NCBI RefSeq assembly: GCF_037027585.1
Contig: NZ_JAXCLE010000011.1
Location: 69,503-133,502, forward strand
Direction: 5' to 3'
Length of the DNA stretch: 64,000 nt
Source: Solibacillus ferritrahens
GTDB taxonomy: Bacteria > Bacillota > Bacilli > Bacillales_A > Planococcaceae
Below the pieces are notes generated by a model, which ran no database searches, had not been told where the DNA came from, and saw only the letters and a list, made by a program, of their open reading frames with translations. This document shows, piece by piece, positions 33,396-42,371 of this stretch. The stretch's first letter is position 1. Each line of letters begins with the position of its first letter. The position numbers and the translations under genes are program-made.

Positions 33396-34979
33396 TCACC
33401 CCTCTTTTGGAATTGAAAAAATGAATAGTGCCCCACCCAATTCTCCACTTTCAATTGCAATTGAACCATTTAGTTTTTTAAGGTTTTCATTGACAATATA
33501 CAAGCCATAACCCCGAAGTTCTTTGTCTTTTGTTGATTGCTTTTTTTCAAATATACTGTTGATTACTTGTTGATCGATACCATTCCCTGAATCTTCAATT
33601 TCACAAACGACCTCTTTTTCATCTTCGTAAATATAAATTCGCACAATACGTTCTTCTTCATCTAAATGCTCCACTGCTTCAAAGGCATTCGTTACTAAAT
33701 TCCCCAAAATCGAAATTAGTAGATGCTTTTCAATATGCTGTCCTAATTTCCCGCAAAAACTATCTTCATCTAGTAATAACGTAACCTTCAATTCCTTTGC
33801 TCTATTATAAAAACCAATGATTAGACCACAAATAAACGTATCTTGAATTTTTTCGTTTAAAAATGAGATTAATGCGTGATTCCCAAGCCTCTCAGAATGA
33901 ATCAAGTAGAGAGCTTCATCATACTCCTTCAGTTGAATCAACCCTGAAATTGTATATAAAAAGTTATTGTATTCATGTGTTTGAGCTCGTAACGATTCTA
34001 TATATTGCTTTACTTGTGACAGCTCATTTGCCACTAAATCTATTTCCTCAAATGGCCTGAAACTTGACACAGCACCGGTTACTTCGCCCTTATTAACAAT
34101 CGGAACACGGTTTACTAATGTTTTAACGCCATTAATGGTCATCATTCGATCTAATTGTTCATGACCGGAATCCATCACTTTGATTAAGTGGGTATTCGGA
34201 ATAACTTCACTAATATTCTTGCCTATTTCAGATTCCCCGCTCCTTAAAATTGCTTTCGCAGAGTGATTAATCAATGTAACGGTGCCCTCTCGATCAACCA
34301 TGATAATTCCTTCTCGAATCGATTCTAATATAGCATTTCGCTCGGACAATATTTTAACGATTTCCTGAGGTTCGTAATCCAATAATTGTGCTTTTGTTTT
34401 ATTGGAGAAATACTTAGAAAGAATAATTGATAAAACAATCGTAATGGCAAATATTATTATCAAATACTTGGAATAAACGATATTCGCCGAAAAGATATCG
34501 GAAAATAAAAAGCCGACTGAAACGACACCAATGATCTCCCCATTCTCATCCTTTACGGGGGCCTTGCCGCGCAACGCTTTACCTAATGTCCCCTCCGCAT
34601 TTGAAATGTAAGCTTCCCCATCACTAAGCGCTTTGGCATTATCGTCCCCGACCATTTTTTCACCGATTCGTTCTTTTACTGGATGAGCATACCTAACTTC
34701 ATTCTCATCTCCAACAACCACATATTCGGCATTAATACTCTGTTGAATTTGCAGAGCAATTTTTTGAATTTCCTCAGTTGTTGAAGGTTGCTTCAGTCCC
34801 TCTATAATTACTGGGTGCTCCGAAGCGACTTGTGCAGCACCGAGTGCACGCTCACCAATTTCCTTTTCTACGATTTCCCCAATAACAAAATAAGATGAAG
34901 CTAAACTTATTACTAAAATCATTACAGCCAGAATGGTATTATACTTGAAAAAACGAAAATTTAATGAGCTTCTTTCCAT
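33396..34979 (-). CDS. CitA/DcuS-type sensor histidine kinase
   Basis: This 527-residue membrane kinase has two membrane helices (about 15-35 and 170-188) flanking an extracytoplasmic sensor domain of the single-Cache type. A cytoplasmic PAS domain (about 215-310) follows, then a SpoOB-like His segment RAQTHEYNNFLY with the phosphorylated His335, and a HATPase domain with NLVTNAFEAV and GNGIDQQVI. The layout matches CitA/DcuS, which sense citrate, fumarate or malate outside the cell. It precedes the response regulator by 6 bp. Confidence 0.92.
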   Translation of the reverse strand: MERSSLNFRFFKYNTILAVMILVISLASSYFVIGEIVEKEIGERALGAAQVASEHPVIIEGLKQPSTTEEIQKIALQIQQSINAEYVVVGDENEVRYAHPVKERIGEKMVGDDNAKALSDGEAYISNAEGTLGKALRGKAPVKDENGEIIGVVSVGFLFSDIFSANIVYSKYLIIIFAITIVLSIILSKYFSNKTKAQLLDYEPQEIVKILSERNAILESIREGIIMVDREGTVTLINHSAKAILRSGESEIGKNISEVIPNTHLIKVMDSGHEQLDRMMTINGVKTLVNRVPIVNKGEVTGAVSSFRPFEEIDLVANELSQVKQYIESLRAQTHEYNNFLYTISGLIQLKEYDEALYLIHSERLGNHALISFLNEKIQDTFICGLIIGFYNRAKELKVTLLLDEDSFCGKLGQHIEKHLLISILGNLVTNAFEAVEHLDEEERIVRIYIYEDEKEVVCEIEDSGNGIDQQVINSIFEKKQSTKDKELRGYGLYIVNENLKKLNGSIAIESGELGGALFIFSIPKEG

Positions 34980-35116
34980 ATGCTATTACCCCTATTTTTG
35001 GCAATTATTACTTTAGATGATTATAGCATAAGAATTTTCCCTCAATTCTAATAATTCAACAACCCCACTGCAATTTATGCTAATGAGCTTAGCAGGATGC
35101 TTCCGAAAATGAATCA

Positions 35117-35143
35117 GCCGCTTAGCGCTGAATAATAAGCGGC
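35117..35143. terminator. Possible weak terminator after rtcB
   Basis: GCCGCTTA pairs with TAAGCGGC with an 11-nt loop. No good T run on either side, so it is doubtful. Confidence 0.35.
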
Positions 35144-35211
35144 ACCAAGTGGCTAAATTGTCTTTTTTTGAAGTTATCTATTTAATAGAGTACGGCTTAA
35201 TGCCCAGCCCA

Positions 35212-36411
35212 TTATCTCTTCCATTTATCACTCGCTTTGAAATTATAAACAGGTGTTACACGCTTCTGTATTGTCACCGTTTCACCGATTTGCTCCACGA
35301 TTTCCTGCATCGGCTTGTAGGCCATTGGTGCTTCATCCAATGTTTCCTCACTGACAGAGGTTGTCCAAATGCCTTTCATCGTTTCCTTGAAATCATCCAT
35401 TGATAAATTTTTCATCGCTGCAGTTCTTGAATAAATACGACCTGCTCCATGTGGGGCAGATTCATTCCAATCAGCATTGCCTTTACCGATACAAATTAAC
35501 GAGCCATCTCGCATATTCATTGGGATGACGAGCTTTTCATCCTTTGCAGCACGCACAGCTCCTTTACGCAAAATCATTGCATCAGTATCTATATAATTGT
35601 GTACAGAATCAAACTGCTCTGCAAAATCCCACTTCATATGCTCAGCGATCGTTTTCGCAATATGAATACGGTTTTCATTTGCAAAACGCTGTGCCAATTT
35701 CATGTCGGCAATGTAATCATCGAATTGATCCCCTTCCAGATAAGCTAAATCTTTTGGGACGAAGGGGTTTTCCTTCTTATACGCTTCTATCATTTTTTGA
35801 ATTTCTTTGTACTGTCCCGCTTCTTTTAAAGCTTTAATTTTTTCTGTTAAATCTTCGCGCTGTAACGATTCAAATGCGCGCTTTTGATGCCAGTTTGCTA
35901 CTTTTGCCCCGACATAGCGAGAACCTGTATGAATAAGTAAATAATAGATACCTTCATTATCTTTTGCCAGCTCAATAAAGTGATTACCCCCGCCTAATGT
36001 GCCAAGAGATCGGTTCGTATAATCATTTTGTAAGCCGCGTGCAATAAAGTTTTCGTTTGCAAAAAGCTCGTGACTTTCTGGAGTATCATCATGAATTTCA
36101 TTGCCACTTGGAACGAAATGTCTAATCGTTGCATCGAGCTTGTTAAAGTCCACTGCCCCTGAACCAATTTCAGAAACGAGTACACCACATCCAACATCTA
36201 CCCCGACCAAATTCGGTACGACATGTTTCTTCAGCTGTATCGTTGTACCGATTACGCAACCTTTACCCGCATGATAATCAGGCATAATACGTACTTTCGT
36301 TCCTTCCATAAACGATTGATTGACGAGCTCATTAATTTGCTGGATCGCTGTTTCTTGCGGTGTATTAGTATATATTTTTGCGTTCGTAAATTTCCCGGTA
36401 ACTTCGATCAA
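35212..36411 (-). CDS. rtcB: RtcB-family RNA ligase
   Basis: This 399-residue protein is a member of the RtcB family, which joins RNA 3'-phosphate or 2',3'-cyclic phosphate ends to 5'-OH ends using GTP and Mn. Conserved pieces are MPDYHAGKGCVIGTT, GVDVGCGV (metal ligands Asp72 and Cys75), LGGGNHFIEL, the LIHTGSRYVG segment, and SAPHGAGRIYSR with the guanylylated His. Proteins of this size occur in many Bacilli, where the physiological target is unknown. It overlaps the small membrane gene by 4 bp (ATGA), so both are coupled. No archease gene is nearby. Confidence 0.92.
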   Translation of the reverse strand: MIEVTGKFTNAKIYTNTPQETAIQQINELVNQSFMEGTKVRIMPDYHAGKGCVIGTTIQLKKHVVPNLVGVDVGCGVLVSEIGSGAVDFNKLDATIRHFVPSGNEIHDDTPESHELFANENFIARGLQNDYTNRSLGTLGGGNHFIELAKDNEGIYYLLIHTGSRYVGAKVANWHQKRAFESLQREDLTEKIKALKEAGQYKEIQKMIEAYKKENPFVPKDLAYLEGDQFDDYIADMKLAQRFANENRIHIAKTIAEHMKWDFAEQFDSVHNYIDTDAMILRKGAVRAAKDEKLVIPMNMRDGSLICIGKGNADWNESAPHGAGRIYSRTAAMKNLSMDDFKETMKGIWTTSVSEETLDEAPMAYKPMQEIVEQIGETVTIQKRVTPVYNFKASDKWKR

Positions 36412-36671
36412 TTCTGTTCACGCCTTTCTTTTTTCAACATCAATAGAGCAAATAATATAAGTGTTACTAGCATATAGATTCCGATTAACATGATAGGCGA
36501 CACCTGTATAATGAAACCGAATGCAACTTCAGATTGTAAAACGAAATCATCTGGCGCGAATTGAGGCCGGTATAAAAAAGTTTGAATAAGACCAAATATA
36601 AGTTGAGCTAGAATATAAAGAATAAATAGAAGTAGCGCACCTAGTAATGCGGAAATAAATTTACGTTTCAA
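36408..36671 (-). CDS. Small membrane protein coupled to rtcB
   Basis: This 87-residue protein has two strongly hydrophobic helices (about 7-33 and 50-75) around a short loop and a basic tail (KKERREQN). I do not recognise a family. It is the first gene of a two-gene unit, its stop overlapping the rtcB start by 4 bp. A GGGGG ribosome site precedes the ATG. The tight coupling suggests RtcB may work near the membrane, but this is only inferred from gene layout. Confidence 0.7.
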   Translation of the reverse strand: MKRKFISALLGALLLFILYILAQLIFGLIQTFLYRPQFAPDDFVLQSEVAFGFIIQVSPIMLIGIYMLVTLILFALLMLKKERREQN

Positions 36672-36784
36672 GATATCACCCCCTTTTTATGAAACAATTG
36701 GTAGTATTTACGTGCTGAGAAGATAATAAGTTTCGTTAAACTTTAATGGTGAGGAAAAGTTTACCTGTTCAATTTATTCTAAGT

Positions 36785-36910
36785 AATTGAGCGATATTAG
36801 AACTTTTTGGCTGATATTAGAAGGTTCGGAGCCATTTTAGAAGTTCGAGCACTGATACTAGAAAGTTTCAGAGGTTTTTTAAAAACTATGAAGCATTTAT
36901 TAGAAAGCAT
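36785..36910. repeat. Phased repeat array, TTAGAA type, 20-21-bp period
   Basis: TTAGAA-like hexamers start at 36797, 36817, 36837, 36858 (CTAGAA), 36879 (TTAAAA) and 36900, with spacings 20, 20, 21, 21, 21. The bases before the core are often GCGATA- or CTGATA-like. It fills the 332-bp divergent gap 36672-37003 and shares AAGTTTCAGAGGTTTTTT with the array at 43.1 kb. Confidence 0.82.
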
Positions 36911-37003
36911 AGCCGAACTCGGCATAAAGTTCAGAATACTCAATTATACCCTTGCCAATAAACCCACTATTCTTATAGACTTTATAAAAAGGGGCGGGTA
37001 AAT

Positions 37004-37261
37004 TTGAATATAGATCATATTGAGTCTTTTATATACGTGGTGGAGTACAAAAGTGTCCATAAAGCTGCGAATGTATTGTTTCTTTCACAACCTACTATTT
37101 CGGCACGTATCAAATCACTTGAAGAAAGTCTAAATGTGAAATTGTTTATTCGTTCTGGACGTAGTTTAACCTTATCAAAAGAAGGAAAGCACTTTTTAAC
37201 TTACGCCCGAGAAATTGTTTCACTTTACCGTAAAAGCCAAATAGAAATTCAGAAACTTTAA
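37004..37261 (+). CDS. HTH-only LysR-type protein
   Basis: This 85-residue protein is just the N-terminal winged helix-turn-helix of a LysR regulator: MNIDHIESFIYVVEYKSVHKAANVLFLSQPTISARIKSLEE, followed by the linker helix ending at SQIEIQKL and a TAA. The 200-residue effector domain is missing, yet a clear terminator follows, and a TTG with GGGGCGGG precedes it. It may be a decayed YtlI-like activator or a stand-alone DNA-binding protein. It lies directly before the sulfur operon that YtlI controls in B. subtilis. Confidence 0.78.
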   Translation: MNIDHIESFIYVVEYKSVHKAANVLFLSQPTISARIKSLEESLNVKLFIRSGRSLTLSKEGKHFLTYAREIVSLYRKSQIEIQKL

Positions 37262-37267
37262 CTTTTA

Positions 37268-37296
37268 AACATCATTTTTTAAATGGTGTTTTTTAT
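37268..37296 (+). terminator. Terminator after HTH-only LysR gene
   Basis: AACATCATTT pairs with AAATGGTGTT (one wobble), 3-nt loop, then a T run. Confidence 0.82.
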
Positions 37297-37336
37297 TGGC
37301 CTAAAAATCCCTCCATGCACCAGTATGTTCCTATTT

Positions 37337-37359
37337 ACTGATAGAATTTTTCTATCAGT
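37337..37359. promoter_or_regulatory. Palindromic LysR-type operator candidate
   Basis: ACTGATAGAA-TTT-TTCTATCAGT is a perfect 10-bp-arm inverted repeat that contains ATAG-N7-CTAT, the T-N11-A pattern of LysR boxes. It is 86 bp before the sulfur operon start. It is followed by CCCCC, not T, so it is not a terminator. Confidence 0.65.
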
Positions 37360-37444
37360 ACCCCCTTGTAATAATTATCTGAATAATGTTACGATTCATT
37401 CATCAAATACAAGTAATTCAATAGGAATTAAAGGAGATGGCGTC

Positions 37445-38770
37445 ATGGTGAAGAAACAGGTACATTTCGGTGCAATGATACATGGTGTAGGAGGCCATAT
37501 TTCAAGCTGGCGACATCCTGAAGTAAATCCAAAGCAAAGTGTTGACCTACAATTTTATACACAACAAGCTCAAATTGCAGAACGAGGAAAGTTTGATGTT
37601 GTCTTTATCGCAGATGGGCTTTTTATAAATGAAAAATCTATTCCACATTTCTTAAATCGTTTTGAACCGGTAACTATCTTATCAGCTCTTGCTGCAGTTA
37701 CAAATCAGGTTGGTTTAGTTGGAACAATTTCAACTTCCTACAGTGAACCTTTCAATGTCGCTCGACAGCTTGCATCACTTGATTTGATTAGTAACGGGCG
37801 TGCTGGATGGAATGTCGTAACTACTCCACTTGAAAGTACGGCACTAAATTTCAATAAAAAAATTGAGGATCACCCATCACATCCTGAGCGCTATGAGATT
37901 GCGAAGGAATATTTGGATGTTGTAAAAGGACTCTGGGATTCTTGGGAAGACGATGCTTTTATTGCAAATATTGAAAAGGATTTGTTTTTCGATAAAGAAA
38001 AGCTTCATGTGCTTGACTACAAAGGGAAATACTTCAACGTTCGTGGTCCTTTGAATATTCAGCGTTCTATCCAAGGTCAACCTGTTATTTTCCAGGCTGG
38101 TTCATCTCCTGCAGGAATTGAGCTTGCAGCACGTGATGCAGATGCCGTATTTTCAGCACCTAAATCACTTGAAGAAAGCCAGCAATTCAAACAAAAACTA
38201 GCAGATGCTTCTTTAAATGTAGGGCGTAATACGGAGCTGAAGCTGTTCCCGGGCATCTCCCCTATTGTTGGAGATACAGCCGAAGAGGCGGAAAAGCGTT
38301 ATTGGGAAGTTGCCGAGCTTGTATCGGATGAAAAAGCACTTGCCTATTTAGGTCGCTATTTCGATCATCACGACTTCAGTCAATATGATATTGATGCCCC
38401 GTTCCCTGAACTTGGTGACCTAGGACGAAACAGTTTCCAGGCGTTTACGGATCGCATTAAGCAATATGCAAAAGAAGAAAAACTAACATTGCGTGAAGTC
38501 GCACTTCGTGAAGCTACACCGCGCTCGAATTTCATTGGTACACCGGAGCATATTGCAGATGAGATCATTCGCTGGATTGATGCAGATGCTGCAGACGGCT
38601 TTATTATTACAACGGTTGCACCACATACATTGGAAGATTTCGTTGAAAAAGTTGTACCGATTTTACAAGAAAAGGGGTATTACCGTGAAGACTACCCTGC
38701 TTCGACTTTACGTGAGAACTTAGGATTACCAATTAAAGAAAACCGTTATTCGAAGCAGCTTATTAAATAA
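37445..38770 (+). CDS. ytnJ: FMNH2-dependent monooxygenase, NtaA/SnaA/YtnJ type
   Basis: This 441-residue luciferase-like flavin monooxygenase of the NtaA/SnaA/DszA group begins VHFGAMIHGVGGHISSWRHPE and has NGRAGWNVVTTPLE, HPERYEIAKEYLDVV and GQPVIFQAGSSPAGIELAARDADAVF, all family signatures. Bacillus YtnJ (CmoJ) takes part in S-alkylcysteine degradation. Reduced flavin must come from another protein. The ATG at 37445 follows AAAGGAG. It is the first gene of a seven-gene operon. Confidence 0.9.
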   Translation: MVKKQVHFGAMIHGVGGHISSWRHPEVNPKQSVDLQFYTQQAQIAERGKFDVVFIADGLFINEKSIPHFLNRFEPVTILSALAAVTNQVGLVGTISTSYSEPFNVARQLASLDLISNGRAGWNVVTTPLESTALNFNKKIEDHPSHPERYEIAKEYLDVVKGLWDSWEDDAFIANIEKDLFFDKEKLHVLDYKGKYFNVRGPLNIQRSIQGQPVIFQAGSSPAGIELAARDADAVFSAPKSLEESQQFKQKLADASLNVGRNTELKLFPGISPIVGDTAEEAEKRYWEVAELVSDEKALAYLGRYFDHHDFSQYDIDAPFPELGDLGRNSFQAFTDRIKQYAKEEKLTLREVALREATPRSNFIGTPEHIADEIIRWIDADAADGFIITTVAPHTLEDFVEKVVPILQEKGYYREDYPASTLRENLGLPIKENRYSKQLIK

Positions 38771-38789
38771 CTTAAGGAGGAGCCACCAA

Positions 38790-39542
38790 ATGATCAAGCT
38801 AGAAAATATTCATAAAAGCTTTGGCAAAATGGACGTTTTAAAAGGGATTGACCTTGAAGTAAACAAGGGAGATATTATTTCAATTCTTGGTCCAAGTGGC
38901 TCAGGAAAAACAACGTTACTCCGTTGCATCAACTTTTTGGAAAAGGCAAATGAAGGAACTATCACAATTGATAATCTATCGCTCAATGTGAAAACTGCAG
39001 CTAAAAAGGACATTATTGCATTACGCAAAAAGACAGCGATGGTTTTCCAGAGCTATAACCTCTTTCAGCATAAAACGGTTTTGCAAAATATAACTGAAGG
39101 CTTGCTCGTTGTTCAAAAGAAACCTGTGAAGGAAGCAAAAGAAATTGCATTAGAGCTATTAAAAAAAGTAGGTCTTGAACATAAAGCGGATGCTTACCCA
39201 AGCGAGTTATCAGGGGGTCAACAGCAGCGAGTCGGTATTGCGAGAGCATTGGCGTTAAATCCCGAGGTCATTTTATTTGATGAGCCGACTTCTGCTTTAG
39301 ATCCGGAGCTTGTCGGTGAAGTGCTGGATGTCATTCGGAAAATCGCAAAATCAGGTATTACGATGATTATTGTCACACATGAAATGAATTTTGCCCGAGA
39401 AGTATCAAGCCGTATTGTGTTTATGGATGGTGGCGTTGTGTTGGAAGAAGCAGAACCTCAGATCATTTTTAATACGCCAAAACATGAGCGGACAAAACAA
39501 TTTTTAAAACGGTTAACGCCAGAGCTTACATTTGATATTTAA
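38790..39542 (+). CDS. tcyN: Polar amino acid ABC transporter ATPase (TcyN-like)
   Basis: This 250-residue ABC ATPase energises uptake. It has Walker A GPSGSGKTT, the Q-loop VFQSYNLFQHKT, the signature LSGGQQQRVGIARAL, Walker B VILFDEPTSALD, and the switch His in VTHEM. It matches TcyN/TcyC of the cystine/polar amino acid group. In this operon it lies 19 bp after ytnJ; the matching binding protein and permeases are at the end, tcyK, tcyL and tcyM. Confidence 0.9.
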   Translation: MIKLENIHKSFGKMDVLKGIDLEVNKGDIISILGPSGSGKTTLLRCINFLEKANEGTITIDNLSLNVKTAAKKDIIALRKKTAMVFQSYNLFQHKTVLQNITEGLLVVQKKPVKEAKEIALELLKKVGLEHKADAYPSELSGGQQQRVGIARALALNPEVILFDEPTSALDPELVGEVLDVIRKIAKSGITMIIVTHEMNFAREVSSRIVFMDGGVVLEEAEPQIIFNTPKHERTKQFLKRLTPELTFDI

Positions 39543-39554
39543 GGAGAGAAAAAA

Positions 39555-40556
39555 ATGGGTTATCACTTATCTATTTTAGATCAGGCTCCTGTTATAGAAG
39601 ACGCTTCAAACGCGCTAACCCTTCAACGAACAGTAGAGCTTGCCCAGCTTGCAGAACAGCTAGGGTATAAACGATTTTGGGTTTCTGAACATCATCATTC
39701 ACATGAAGTAGCGAGCTCCTCTCCAGAAGTGCTCGTCAGTTATATTCTTGCTAAAACAAATAAGATTCGGGTAGGTTCTGGTGGTGTAATGCTTTCTCAC
39801 TATAGCCCTTATAAAGTGGCCGAGAACTTTCAAGTTTTAACGAACTTGGCAGGAGATCGTGTGGACCTCGGTGTTGGGAAAGCACCAGGTGGACTTCCTT
39901 TAGCTACGGCAGCTTTACAATATGGCGTAGCTGAAGCAAGTAACGATTTCAATGAACGTCTACGTTTACTAAAGGGTTTTATTGAAAACAAGCTTCCTGA
40001 GGACGATCCTTTTGCAAAGCTGGAAGTAACGCCAACTAGTGAAGTCGCTCCAGAGATCATTTTACTGGGTGGTAGTGTTGCAAGTGCCGAATATGCTGGT
40101 CAGTTAGGGTTTACTTATGTGTTTGCCCAATTTATTAATAGCGATAAGCAAGTGCTTATTGATGCAATTGCTGCATATAAAAAGCATTCTCCAAACGGGA
40201 AATTCGGCGTCGCATTTGCTGTTATTGCAGCGAAGAATGAGGCAACTGCACACGCTTATGCAGAAGGTCATGAAATTTATAAAGTGCATTTAGCAAGTGG
40301 CCGTACACTCACACTTCATACAAAAGAAGCTGCAGAAGAATTCGGGCAGCAATCCGGTGAATCGTATGAGGTCAAACGGTATGAAGCAAACATTTTAAGC
40401 GGTACACCCGAACAAATTAAAGAAACACTTGATCAATATTATGCATTAGGTGTAACAGAATTCATTTTTCATACACCCATTAAAAATCACGAAGCACGTC
40501 GCACATCTTATGAGCTACTTAGTCCAAAACATTTGCTTGCGGCAGTGACGGTATAA
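39555..40556 (+). CDS. ytmO: Luciferase-like monooxygenase YtmO (CmoO)
   Basis: This 333-residue LLM-family protein has LSILDQAPVIEDASNAL at the N-terminus, then YKRFWVSEHHHSHEVASSSPEVL, the signature of the YtmO/YwcH subgroup, and GVGKAPGG further on. In B. subtilis it participates in S-alkylcysteine salvage with YtnJ. It is unlike YtnJ in length and signature, so the two may act on successive or different substrates. It starts 12 bp after tcyN, with GGAGAG upstream. Confidence 0.9.
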   Translation: MGYHLSILDQAPVIEDASNALTLQRTVELAQLAEQLGYKRFWVSEHHHSHEVASSSPEVLVSYILAKTNKIRVGSGGVMLSHYSPYKVAENFQVLTNLAGDRVDLGVGKAPGGLPLATAALQYGVAEASNDFNERLRLLKGFIENKLPEDDPFAKLEVTPTSEVAPEIILLGGSVASAEYAGQLGFTYVFAQFINSDKQVLIDAIAAYKKHSPNGKFGVAFAVIAAKNEATAHAYAEGHEIYKVHLASGRTLTLHTKEAAEEFGQQSGESYEVKRYEANILSGTPEQIKETLDQYYALGVTEFIFHTPIKNHEARRTSYELLSPKHLLAAVTV

Positions 40557-40572
40557 ATAGGAGGAAAAAGAA

Positions 40573-40836
40573 ATGACACAAGTAATTGTTTGGTCTAAAG
40601 ATGGTTGTTCTTATTGTGAGGAAGTAAAAACGTATTTACAGCAAAACCAAATTGACTATCGCGTAGTCGATGTGACAAATAATGATTCCTACCGGGATAT
40701 TTTAGATATTAAATATGGTATTCGCTATGTACCGGTTGTTGAAATCGGTCAGGATAATTCATATGTAGGGGTTACAGAGCTTGGAATTGAGCATTTAGAA
40801 AAAGCATTGAAAGCATATGAAGAGGTGAAAGCATAA
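40573..40836 (+). CDS. ytnI: Glutaredoxin-like protein YtnI (CmoI)
   Basis: This 87-residue thioredoxin-fold protein has CSYC near residue 12 and the cis-proline region VPVVEIG, both glutaredoxin features. It may reduce a sulfur intermediate formed by the flavin monooxygenases. B. subtilis YtnI lies in the same operon. It overlaps the tcyK start by one base. Confidence 0.88.
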   Translation: MTQVIVWSKDGCSYCEEVKTYLQQNQIDYRVVDVTNNDSYRDILDIKYGIRYVPVVEIGQDNSYVGVTELGIEHLEKALKAYEEVKA

Positions 40837-41645
40837 TGAAAAAACGATTACTATCTGCTATTTTATTGGCCGGAGCATTACTATCAGCATGTGGCAGTGA
40901 TTCGGATGTAGCTTCAACGAATGCAAATAACAATGAGGATGCAAAAAAGGTTGTTATCGGTACTGGGTCCCAGTTTATTAATATTTGTTTTTATGATGAG
41001 GATGGCAATTTAACTGGATATGATATCGAATTGTTAAAGGAAATCGATCAGCGCCTGCCACAATATGAATTTGATTTTGAGGTAATGGATTTCTCGAATT
41101 TACTTCTTAGTTTAGAGACGAAGAAAATTGATGTAATCGCACATAATATGGCTAAAAACCCTGAGCGTGAGGAAAAGTTCCTATTCAATTCACAGCCATA
41201 TAATGCAGTACCTACTCATGTCGTTGTTAATGAAAAAAATACTGATATTCAATCAATTGATGATTTAAACGGGAAAACAGTTGGTCTTGCACCAACAAGT
41301 AATGCGGCACTCTTTGTTGAAGATTACGTAGCGAAAAACAACATGGATACTAAGCTAACGTACATTACATCTACACCGGATATTTTAAATCAATTAAAAA
41401 CAGATCGCATTCAGGCGATTTTCCAGTTCCCCTTCTCAGTGGAAATATTTAACCGTGAATCTGATGCACAGTTGAAATTAGTTGGCGAGCCACTAATCTT
41501 CTCTGAAATCTTCTTCATGCTAAATAAGCAAGATGAACAATTAGCTGCAGATATCGATGAAGTATTAGTCGAGTTGATTGACGATGGTACTGTTAAGGAA
41601 TTAAGTGAAAAATGGCTTGGTGCCGACTTCTCGGTTGAACTATAA
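40836..41645 (+). CDS. tcyK: Amino acid ABC transporter binding lipoprotein
   Basis: This 269-residue SBP_bac_3-type protein has a leader ending in L-L-S-A-Cys19, so it is lipid-anchored. It contains TGYDIELLKEIDQRL and, later, VGLAPTSNAALFVEDYV, both hinge and ligand regions of this fold. It would bind cystine or an S-alkylcysteine. It is called TcyK by operon position; the TcyJ/K pair of B. subtilis is represented by one gene here. Confidence 0.88.
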   Translation: MKKRLLSAILLAGALLSACGSDSDVASTNANNNEDAKKVVIGTGSQFINICFYDEDGNLTGYDIELLKEIDQRLPQYEFDFEVMDFSNLLLSLETKKIDVIAHNMAKNPEREEKFLFNSQPYNAVPTHVVVNEKNTDIQSIDDLNGKTVGLAPTSNAALFVEDYVAKNNMDTKLTYITSTPDILNQLKTDRIQAIFQFPFSVEIFNRESDAQLKLVGEPLIFSEIFFMLNKQDEQLAADIDEVLVELIDDGTVKELSEKWLGADFSVEL

Positions 41646-41662
41646 AAAGGAGGTAATGATGC

Positions 41663-42361
41663 ATGTCGAGCTTCTTCGATATTGGCTATGTATTTGAAGC
41701 CATTCCAAAACTACTAAGCTATTTACACATAACAATCGAAATATTAGTGTTATCGATTTTCTTTGGGCTCATTCTGGGCATCATCATTGCCGTTCCACGC
41801 CTTTATAAAATCCCTATCCTTAAACAAATCGCTACACTTTATATTTCATTTATTCGTGGGACACCAATTTTAATTCAATTATTTTTAATTTTTTATGGGC
41901 TACCGTTTATTGTAGGGATGGTCGGGATTGATATTACGCGAATGGATGCTTTCATCTTTGTCGTTATTACATATACACTCAGCAATGCAGCAGCTTTTGC
42001 AGAAATATTCCGTGCAGCAATTCAATCGGTTGATTACGGGCAAGCTGAAGCTGCTCAATCAATCGGTATGACAAGTTGGCAAACTTTCTCGCGTATTGTG
42101 TTTCCACAAGCATTGCGCGTAGCTTTCCCAAACATTGCGAGCACGTCCATTAGCTCATTAAAAGATACCTCGCTTGCCTTCTCAATCGGAGTAATGGATA
42201 TGATGGGGCGAGGCGATACACTCATTACAGCTACGATGAATGCGCTCGAAGTATATGTAGCACTCGCTATTATTTATTATGTTATTGTTCTGCTGCTGGA
42301 GTACGGCTATAAATTTATTGAACGTTATTTAAATCGCTATCTTGTAAAAGAGGCAATATAG
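41663..42361 (+). CDS. tcyL: Amino acid ABC transporter permease (TcyL-like)
   Basis: This 232-residue permease has five membrane helices and the conserved inner-membrane loop with EAAQSIGMTSWQTFSRIVFPQALRVAFPNIAS, the EAA motif that docks the ATPase. It also has SFIRGTPILIQLFLIFYGLP, typical of polar amino acid permeases. Start ATG after AAGGAGG. Confidence 0.9.
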   Translation: MSSFFDIGYVFEAIPKLLSYLHITIEILVLSIFFGLILGIIIAVPRLYKIPILKQIATLYISFIRGTPILIQLFLIFYGLPFIVGMVGIDITRMDAFIFVVITYTLSNAAAFAEIFRAAIQSVDYGQAEAAQSIGMTSWQTFSRIVFPQALRVAFPNIASTSISSLKDTSLAFSIGVMDMMGRGDTLITATMNALEVYVALAIIYYVIVLLLEYGYKFIERYLNRYLVKEAI

Positions 42362-42371
42362 GGGGAATACG

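Noticed and set aside
36785..36910. Replication origin iterons or DnaA boxes
   Set aside because: TTAGAA is not a DnaA box (TTATNCACA), and no replication genes are adjacent.
37262..37444. S-box (SAM) riboswitch ahead of the sulfur operon
   Set aside because: No S-box conserved sequence is seen; only a LysR-type palindrome and a terminator of the previous gene.
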